Assembly: GCF_019236475.1 (NCBI RefSeq)
Contig: NZ_JAFAIX010000005.1
Coordinates: 372,001-436,000 of the forward strand
DNA from: Chitinophaga sp.
GTDB lineage: Bacteria; Bacteroidota; Bacteroidia; Chitinophagales; Chitinophagaceae
Direction: 5' to 3'
Length of the DNA stretch: 64,000 nt
The position numbers were made by a program, and so were the translations under genes. The stretch's first letter is position 1; the number at the start of each line of letters is the position of its first letter. Below the pieces are notes generated by a model. It was not told the DNA's origin. It searched no databases and saw only the letters and a list, made by a program, of their open reading frames with translations. Positions 58,868-64,000 of the stretch are shown here, piece after piece.

Positions 58868-60070
58868 ATGATGGAAAATGTATTAATGGACAAACGTATA
58901 AAAGCCCCTACCACGGCGCTCAGCCAGGGACTTGTAATGCTGATGGCCATTACGTGTGGATTGGTAGTGGCCAATATTTACTATAACCAACCCCTGCTGG
59001 TACAAATTGCAGAGACCTTTGGTCTAACTTCTGGCCAAGTAAGTATCATTGCTACTATTACCCAGGTAGGATATACCTTGGGCTTATTATTTATCGTTCC
59101 TTTAGGCGATAAAACAGAAAGACGAAAACTCATCCTGATAAAGATCGCAGGTGCTGCTATATGTATGTTCCTCGCCGCCGCTGCGGCCAATTTCGCGATG
59201 ATGATCGCAGCTAGTTTCCTCATCGGATTCTTCTCCGCAGTACCACAACTATTACTGCCCATGGCCGCTACGCTGGCCCCAGAGGAGTCAAGAGGCCGTA
59301 TTGTAGGTAAAGTCATGAGTGGATTGCTGATCGGTATCCTCTTATCCCGCACCCTCAGCGGCTTTATTGGCGCCCATCTAGGCTGGAGAGCCGTGTTTAT
59401 CATAGGTGGCGTATCCATGGTGATATTAATGCTGATCCTAGCGGCAAAATTGCCTAAAAATCCTCCTTCTTTTATGGGGAGCTATGGTAGCTTGATGAAA
59501 TCATTGGTTACTTTAATCAGGGAATTACCTGCACTGCGACAAGCAGCTTTCACGGGCTTCTGTATGTTCGGGGCATTCAGCGTATTCTGGACAACCCTGG
59601 TATTCCTCCTGGAAGGAAGTCCTTTCTTCTTCAAAAGTGATGTAGTAGGTTTATTTGGTGTGATCGGGGCTTGTGGTGCACTCGCAGCGCCAATTGCAGG
59701 AAAATCTACAGATACAAAAGGGCCACAATTTACCATCCGACTAGGGATCATTGCCGCATTAGGAGCGTATATTATCATGGGATTCTCTGCGGCTTCGCTG
59801 ATAGGGCTCATTGCAGGTGTCATTCTATTGGATGTAGGGATGCAGGTAACGCATATCTCTAACCAATCGAAAGTATTTGCCCTGCGCCCGGAAGCGCGTA
59901 GCCGACTCAATACCGTATATATTTCCAGTTCCTTTGCCGGCGGCTCAATGGGCTCCCTATTAGGTGCCATAGCATGGGGTGAAGGTGGCTGGATAGCCGT
60001 ATGCCTCCTGGGGGGCGCATTCATCCTGACCGCATTTATCATCAACATAAAACAACGCAGCCTACAATGA
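58868..60070 (+). CDS. MFS transporter
   Basis: 400 residues with 12 predicted helices; alternative ATGs lie at 58871 and 58886. ANIYYNQPLLVQIAETFG near the start, LGLLFIVPLGDKTERRKLIL (motif A-like) and HISNQSKVFALRPEARSRLN match the MFS branch of the YnfM/drug-efflux type. The substrate is unknown. Its stop overlaps the start of the amidohydrolase gene (ATGATGA), so the two are coupled in translation and may act on one compound. Confidence 0.88.
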   Translation: MMENVLMDKRIKAPTTALSQGLVMLMAITCGLVVANIYYNQPLLVQIAETFGLTSGQVSIIATITQVGYTLGLLFIVPLGDKTERRKLILIKIAGAAICMFLAAAAANFAMMIAASFLIGFFSAVPQLLLPMAATLAPEESRGRIVGKVMSGLLIGILLSRTLSGFIGAHLGWRAVFIIGGVSMVILMLILAAKLPKNPPSFMGSYGSLMKSLVTLIRELPALRQAAFTGFCMFGAFSVFWTTLVFLLEGSPFFFKSDVVGLFGVIGACGALAAPIAGKSTDTKGPQFTIRLGIIAALGAYIIMGFSAASLIGLIAGVILLDVGMQVTHISNQSKVFALRPEARSRLNTVYISSSFAGGSMGSLLGAIAWGEGGWIAVCLLGGAFILTAFIINIKQRSLQ

Positions 60071-61482
60071 TGAAAAAAATTCTGCTGGCCTCTATCGCTA
60101 TGATGGGCAGCTTCAGCGCTTTCAGCCAACAAGCCGACCTGATTATCCGCAATGCGAAGGTAATCGATGTGGCCACTGGGAAAATCAAAGCCGGTCAAGC
60201 TATCGTGGTGCGCCATGATAGTATTATCGCTGTCACAGACGATAACAAAGCGAATAAATTCAAAGCCAGCGAAACTTATGATGCTGCGGGCAAATACGCG
60301 ATGCCCGGGTTATGGGACATGCATATGCACTTCGGTGGCGGCGATACCCTCGCAAATGAAAATAAAAACTTCCTCCCCCTCTACCTGGCGCATGGTATCA
60401 CCACGGTGCGTGATTGCTCCGCTGATATCAGCGACCTGGTAATTAAATGGAGAGGAGAAGTGAACAATGGTACCCTACAAGGACCCACTATTTTCACCTC
60501 GGGTCCTAAACTGGAAGGATATAAATCCATCTGGTTAAACGACCTAGAAATAGGTACCAGTGCGGAATTACAGAAAGCGTTGGACTCACTTCAACGCATT
60601 AAAGTAGATTTCATAAAAGTTACAGACAATACTCTCAAAAACGATCTGTATCTCGAAGCGTTGCGGGAAGCCCGCAAACGCGGATGGGCCGTGTCTGCCC
60701 ATATTCCATATACACTCACAATGGACCAGGTTACAGCAGCAGGATTGAGCGCAGTGGAACATCTTGGATATGCGTGGAAAGCAGGCGTGAAAGATGAAGC
60801 CGCCTTATCCCAGATGATTGCAAAAGGCGAATTGAAAGGACGCGATATCAATAAGTATATCATGTCGCACTTCGATACTGCCGCAGCCATGAAAACATAC
60901 AGGATGATGGCTGCCCGCGGTACCGCAGTAACGCCAACGCTTACACTCCCTCACCTGCTCGCTTACCTGGATAAAGATGATCATAAACACGATCCTTACC
61001 TACAATACATTGGTAAAGGTATCCAAGGTACTTATGAATGGCGTGTAAACCGCACCATGCAAGATGATAGTGCTGCTATCGCATGGCGTAAAGAAGTTTT
61101 TGCTAAAACTGCTGCTATTCTGCCATTGCTGGAAAAAGCGGGCGTGAAAATTATGGCAGGTACAGATGCGGGTTATCTTAACTCGTACGACTATCCGGGA
61201 ATTGGTTTGCACCAGGAACTGGCACTGATGGTACAATTTGGCCATATCACGCCTTTACAGGCCCTACAGGCTTCTGTCATCAATTCTCCTGCATTCCTGC
61301 ATAAAACAAATTATGGCGCTATCGCTACCGGAAAAAAGGCCGACATTCTTTTACTGAATGCCAACCCACTAGAGGATATCACCAATACACAAAAAATAAA
61401 TGCAGTAGTGGTAAAAGGTAAACTCTTGAACAGACAAGCACTTGACGGACTATTACAGCACGTGCGCGAAAGCAATAAATAG
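60067..61482 (+). CDS. Secreted amidohydrolase-superfamily protein
   Basis: 471 residues from the ATG overlapping the MFS stop, with a signal peptide (cleaved near SAFSQQ). The amidohydrolase fold is indicated by DLIIRNAKVIDVATGKI, PGLWDMHMHFGGGDTL (metal H-x-H), SAHIPYTLTMDQ, EHLGYAW and IMAGTDAGYLNSYDYPG (metal Asp). These imidazolonepropionase-like exported proteins act on cyclic amides or dipeptide-type substrates. The coupled MFS gene suggests shared substrate handling. The exact substrate is unknown. Confidence 0.88.
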   Translation: MMKKILLASIAMMGSFSAFSQQADLIIRNAKVIDVATGKIKAGQAIVVRHDSIIAVTDDNKANKFKASETYDAAGKYAMPGLWDMHMHFGGGDTLANENKNFLPLYLAHGITTVRDCSADISDLVIKWRGEVNNGTLQGPTIFTSGPKLEGYKSIWLNDLEIGTSAELQKALDSLQRIKVDFIKVTDNTLKNDLYLEALREARKRGWAVSAHIPYTLTMDQVTAAGLSAVEHLGYAWKAGVKDEAALSQMIAKGELKGRDINKYIMSHFDTAAAMKTYRMMAARGTAVTPTLTLPHLLAYLDKDDHKHDPYLQYIGKGIQGTYEWRVNRTMQDDSAAIAWRKEVFAKTAAILPLLEKAGVKIMAGTDAGYLNSYDYPGIGLHQELALMVQFGHITPLQALQASVINSPAFLHKTNYGAIATGKKADILLLNANPLEDITNTQKINAVVVKGKLLNRQALDGLLQHVRESNK

Positions 61483-61500
61483 GGAAAAACTTTTCTGCCT

Positions 61501-61529
61501 GTCGTCCCTGCCCGCTGGGCAGGGACGAC
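61501..61529. repeat. GC-rich palindromic repeat, copy 3
   Basis: Perfect arms GTCGTCCCTGCCC and GGGCAGGGACGAC around GCT. On the minus strand it follows the T-run of a hairpin, the same order as copies 1 and 2 on the plus strand. Confidence 0.88.
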
Positions 61530-61531
61530 GA

Positions 61532-61580
61532 AAAAAATCAGAAGAATGGATTGACACCGCAGACGTCAATCCATTCTTCT
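61532..61580 (-). terminator. Terminator of signal peptidase I gene (element copy 3, hairpin part)
   Basis: AGAAGAATGGATTGAC and GTCAATCCATTCTTCT pair perfectly around nine bases. On the minus strand the stem is followed by GATTTTTTT, then the GC-rich palindrome. Confidence 0.85.
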
Positions 61581-61590
61581 AATACAGCTT

Positions 61591-62754
61591 CTAATTAATA
61601 AAATGAAACATCCTTCGCCATCTTATATTGCCGGAACCTACGCTTAGCCACACCATGGTAGCCTTACCCACAATATGATTTTCCGGCAGAAATCCCCAAT
61701 AACGGGAGTCATCAGAATAATGCCTGTTATCTCCCATCATCCAGTAATAATTCATTTTAAAGGTATAGGAAGACGCGGGCACGCCATTTATCAATATCCT
61801 ACCATTCGTCGTATCCAGCTTATTGCCCTCATAAGTGCCGATAATCCGTATATATAGCCCGATGTTTTCCCTGGTCAACTGCACCACATCACCTTTCTTT
61901 GGCACATAAATAGGGCCGAAATTATCCCGGTTCCAGGCATACATCGTATCATAAGGATACATCCTTTTATCCTTTTCTGTAGCGGAATCCAATTCCACTT
62001 GATAACCCAGCTTCCGCAATTTTTCACGGGCTACAACTGTTAGGTTATATCTAGTTTTGGTAGAATCCCGATAATACTGGTAAAAATTACTGTCAATCCG
62101 CAATTCCTTACGCAAGGAGGAGGGCAAAGTTTTACAGGTATTATCCGTGATAATGTATTTCATTTCCGATTCAGGCGGCAAGATTTGTAACTGTCCATTT
62201 ACAGATACCTCACCATTCTTAATAGTAACGGTATCTCCAGGCAATCCTATACAACGTTTGATCCAAGTAGCTCTTTTATCTACTGGGCGTATATCTGGAG
62301 GAGGATAACCATCAATGGAACCCACCTGGTATGCATTCAACTCTTCTCCATGTTTATCCGTCACCACAGTATCTCCCGCAGGAAGATTAAAAACAATGAC
62401 ATCGTATCGCTTGGGTTTACCAAAGCCTGGGAGTCGCATATAAGGCCATTGTACCGCAGTGGAGTATGGCTTTACACCAGTTAAAAAAGGCAGTGTTGAA
62501 TTCGTAAAAGGAATGGCCAATGGGGTAATGGGAATTCTTGGACCATAACTAACTTTACTAACAAAAATATAATCGTTCACTAATAACGTCTGCTCCATGG
62601 AGGGAGTGGGGATAACAAATGCTTCAAATAGAAAGGTTCTGATAAGGGTGGCCACAACAACTGCAAAAACAATTGCATCTATCCATTCCCTGAGCAGTGA
62701 TTTCTTTTTCTTTTCAGCATTCGTGGTGGGCTTGCGTCGGGAAAAAAACTTCAT
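61591..62754 (-). CDS. lepB: Signal peptidase I
   Basis: 387 residues, longer than the E. coli enzyme owing to an inserted region between about residues 190 and 290, as seen in Bacteroidota. One N-terminal membrane helix (AIVFAVVVATLIRTFLFEAF), the catalytic Ser52 in IPTPSMEQTLLVND, the Lys in RATWIKRCIGLPGDTV and the C-terminal box MMGDNRHYSDDSRYWGFLP. It cleaves signal peptides of exported proteins at the outer face of the inner membrane. Confidence 0.95.
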   Translation of the reverse strand: MKFFSRRKPTTNAEKKKKSLLREWIDAIVFAVVVATLIRTFLFEAFVIPTPSMEQTLLVNDYIFVSKVSYGPRIPITPLAIPFTNSTLPFLTGVKPYSTAVQWPYMRLPGFGKPKRYDVIVFNLPAGDTVVTDKHGEELNAYQVGSIDGYPPPDIRPVDKRATWIKRCIGLPGDTVTIKNGEVSVNGQLQILPPESEMKYIITDNTCKTLPSSLRKELRIDSNFYQYYRDSTKTRYNLTVVAREKLRKLGYQVELDSATEKDKRMYPYDTMYAWNRDNFGPIYVPKKGDVVQLTRENIGLYIRIIGTYEGNKLDTTNGRILINGVPASSYTFKMNYYWMMGDNRHYSDDSRYWGFLPENHIVGKATMVWLSVGSGNIRWRRMFHFIN

Positions 62755-62784
62755 CCGTCACTGATTTAAGTGAAGATGAATGTA

Positions 62785-62821
62785 CTATTCCCTACTGCAG
62801 TTCCGCTGCAGCAGGGAATAG
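62785..62821. terminator. Hairpin between lepB and the lipoprotein gene
   Basis: CTATTCCCTACTGCAG and CTGCAGCAGGGAATAG pair with one mismatch around TTCCG. There is no T-run on either side, so it may end the lipoprotein message only in part, or stabilise RNA. Confidence 0.5.
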
Positions 62822-62838
62822 GCAATGGTGTTCATTTA

Positions 62839-63741
62839 TCAGTTGACTATACGAGGAATCATGCCGCGAATGCCCATATCCACCACTTTCTCTCCACTCA
62901 AAGGTTCCCATTTTCCATCCTGGTTATCGTCTACCCATTCAAAACTCTTATTCACAGACAAACTAACGGTTACGACTATATCCTTTTGCTCCTGACCAGT
63001 GATCACCAACTTCCCTGGCGCAAATGCAGCGGTCACCACACAAGACCCAGCCGGTACGGGCGAAGTAGCGAACAACGGATTCACCACGGTGGTAGCACCT
63101 GCTGGCGCCTGCCCAGATACCACATTGGCCTGCCCTGCCAACGCAGATTCAAACGCCCAATATCCTTGCTTACGATTGCCATTTACAGTAACGGTTTTCG
63201 TTTTCACCAAGTAATCTTGCAGATACGTATTAAAACCAATAAAAGAGGCTACAGTACCGGTATAATCGCCCTTAATAGGGAATCCACTAATCACCGTATC
63301 CACATGAAAGCTCACGTCATATTGCTGAAAAGCCAAGGATAAGCGCAACCACTCATAACTACCAGCAGGAACCTGGTTCAACGGCATACTAAAGAAAGTT
63401 TCCCCTTCTCCCACTGCGGTGGATTTATTAAAATCTATCGCAGATTCACCGCCAGCAGTAGTTTCAGGCGCACGGTACAAGATAGCACCCTTGCCCAGCA
63501 TGGTAGTGGCGGTTGGCGCCAACTCCAAGTAATGAGAACTCATCTTCCGAAATATAGGGTGCTGCCCGGCATTGCCCGCAGGAATAGCTACCGGTTGACC
63601 CGTATTTCCCAATCGCACTTGCGTGGAATCAAAATGAAACTTAAAAACCAATTGAGGCCCGCTATTGCTGGAATTGGAAGACGACTTACTGCAAGCAGAC
63701 AGCAGTAACAAGATACAAGATGATAAAAACAGATTTTTCAT
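62839..63741 (-). CDS. Lipoprotein of unknown function, possibly with an MbnP-like fold
   Basis: 300 residues with a lipoprotein signal (ILLLLSAC, Cys17) and a Ser/Asn linker. The rest looks like one or two beta-sandwiches. The opening LVFKFHFDSTQVRL, the segment KQGYWAFESALAG and the late DIVVTVSLSVNKSFEWVDD recall the order of elements in MbnP proteins, but similarity is weak and the conserved WxW is missing. The C-terminus DDNQDGKWEPLSGE looks like a Ca-binding-type loop. Not coupled to a haem gene. I do not assign a function. Confidence 0.6.
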   Translation of the reverse strand: MKNLFLSSCILLLLSACSKSSSNSSNSGPQLVFKFHFDSTQVRLGNTGQPVAIPAGNAGQHPIFRKMSSHYLELAPTATTMLGKGAILYRAPETTAGGESAIDFNKSTAVGEGETFFSMPLNQVPAGSYEWLRLSLAFQQYDVSFHVDTVISGFPIKGDYTGTVASFIGFNTYLQDYLVKTKTVTVNGNRKQGYWAFESALAGQANVVSGQAPAGATTVVNPLFATSPVPAGSCVVTAAFAPGKLVITGQEQKDIVVTVSLSVNKSFEWVDDNQDGKWEPLSGEKVVDMGIRGMIPRIVN

Positions 63742-63886
63742 GCGCTTGTTGTAGGTGATTTTACATTGTATAAATACGCAATATGTTCATAATTTATTGC
63801 TCCATGCAATAATTTTTCATTGCAATCAATTTCGTTTTATTATTTTCATCCCGACATATCTCCACGTTAGTTTTAATGTTCTTCAT

Positions 63887-64000
63887 ATGAGTACTTCAAG
63901 ACGTTCTTTTCTTCAGCAGGCGAGTATGATCGCGGCTGGAATGATGTTACCCGGCGGACTTTCCGCTTTCGCTAAAGAGAATGGCCTGCCTAAAAAGATA
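63887..64000 (+). CDS. Tat-exported protein, start only
   Basis: The first 38 codons of a gene that runs out of the window. The N-terminus MSTSRRSFLQQASMIAAGMM is a twin-arginine signal (S-R-R-S-F-L) followed by LPGGLSAFAKENG. In Bacteroidota such signals are common on sugar-phosphate isomerase-like, Gfo/Idh/MocA and haem proteins, but the visible part does not tell which. The reading frame is supported by the clean Tat motif. Confidence 0.7.
   Translation, partial: MSTSRRSFLQQASMIAAGMMLPGGLSAFAKENGLPKKI

Noticed and set aside
59482-60216. 244-codon minus-strand frame across the MFS and amidohydrolase genes
   Set aside because: It overlaps two coupled, well-supported genes; shadow frame.

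Overview
The window looks like a chromosome segment of a soil-type Bacteroidota, most likely Chitinophaga or a close relative in the Chitinophagaceae. The reasons are a SusC/SusD polysaccharide-utilisation locus with an ECF sigma/FecR pair, a PorP/SprF-family protein, a LytS/LytTR pair next to a TonB-receptor-like barrel, a receiver-CRP fusion, many lipoproteins, and promoters of the Bacteroidota type (a -7 box reading TAnnTTTG, sometimes with TTTG near -33). I see no rRNA, tRNA, insertion sequence, prophage or CRISPR array. Species assignment is inference.

Region by region. 1-2.4 kb: the end of a CRP/FNR regulator, a quinone oxidoreductase and a double-domain universal stress protein. 2.4-2.8 kb: a gene-free stretch with a 77-bp tandem repeat. 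2.8-7.0 kb: a TMEM175-like channel, then a leftward cluster of a small Cys/His protein, an MbnP-type lipoprotein, an MbnH/MauG-type dihaem protein and a barrel-like protein with an N-terminal CxxCxC. This looks like a copper-handling system related to MbnP/MbnH. 7.2-15.2 kb: a single-domain response regulator, a PL6 lyase, topoisomerase III, a YihY/BrkB membrane protein, a DHFR-fold reductase and a CPA2 antiporter. 15.2-19.2 kb: aconitase behind a SufR-like iron-sulfur regulator, with a divergent flavin reductase. 19.4-23.7 kb: a luciferase-like oxidoreductase, an MFS transporter, and a TetR/ABC1-kinase operon with a perfect operator palindrome. 23.8-28.3 kb: a LytS/LytTR pair and an outer-membrane barrel gene that share an identically spaced upstream element.

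28.4-35.3 kb: a PorP/SprF protein, an SDR-like protein, a PAS histidine kinase with a receiver-CRP partner, two unrecognised helical proteins and a GT39-like membrane glycosyltransferase. 35.5-41.1 kb: a GH89 alpha-N-acetylglucosaminidase, a divergent glyoxylate/hydroxypyruvate-type reductase and a GH3 beta-glucosidase. 41.2-44.9 kb: a bacilliredoxin and a persulfide/thiosulfate operon (CRP regulator, metallo-beta-lactamase/rhodanese persulfide dioxygenase, two YeeE/YedE halves) with a CRP-type box in front of the dioxygenase. 45.0-56.8 kb: a leftward locus of ECF sigma, FecR, SusC with STN domain, SusD, a PKD-like lipoprotein, GH16 and two GH30 enzymes. With the nearby GH3, this fits uptake and breakdown of a beta-1,3/1,6-glucan. 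56.9-64 kb: a YheT-like hydrolase, an AraC regulator, an MFS transporter coupled to an amidohydrolase, signal peptidase I, a lipoprotein, and the start of a Tat-exported protein.

Across the window there are three copies (35.5, 41.1 and 61.5 kb) of an intergenic composite element: a GC-rich palindrome with 13-base arms next to a long, sequence-variable hairpin. The most noteworthy candidates are this element, the MbnP/MbnH cluster, and the shared LytTR-associated promoter element.
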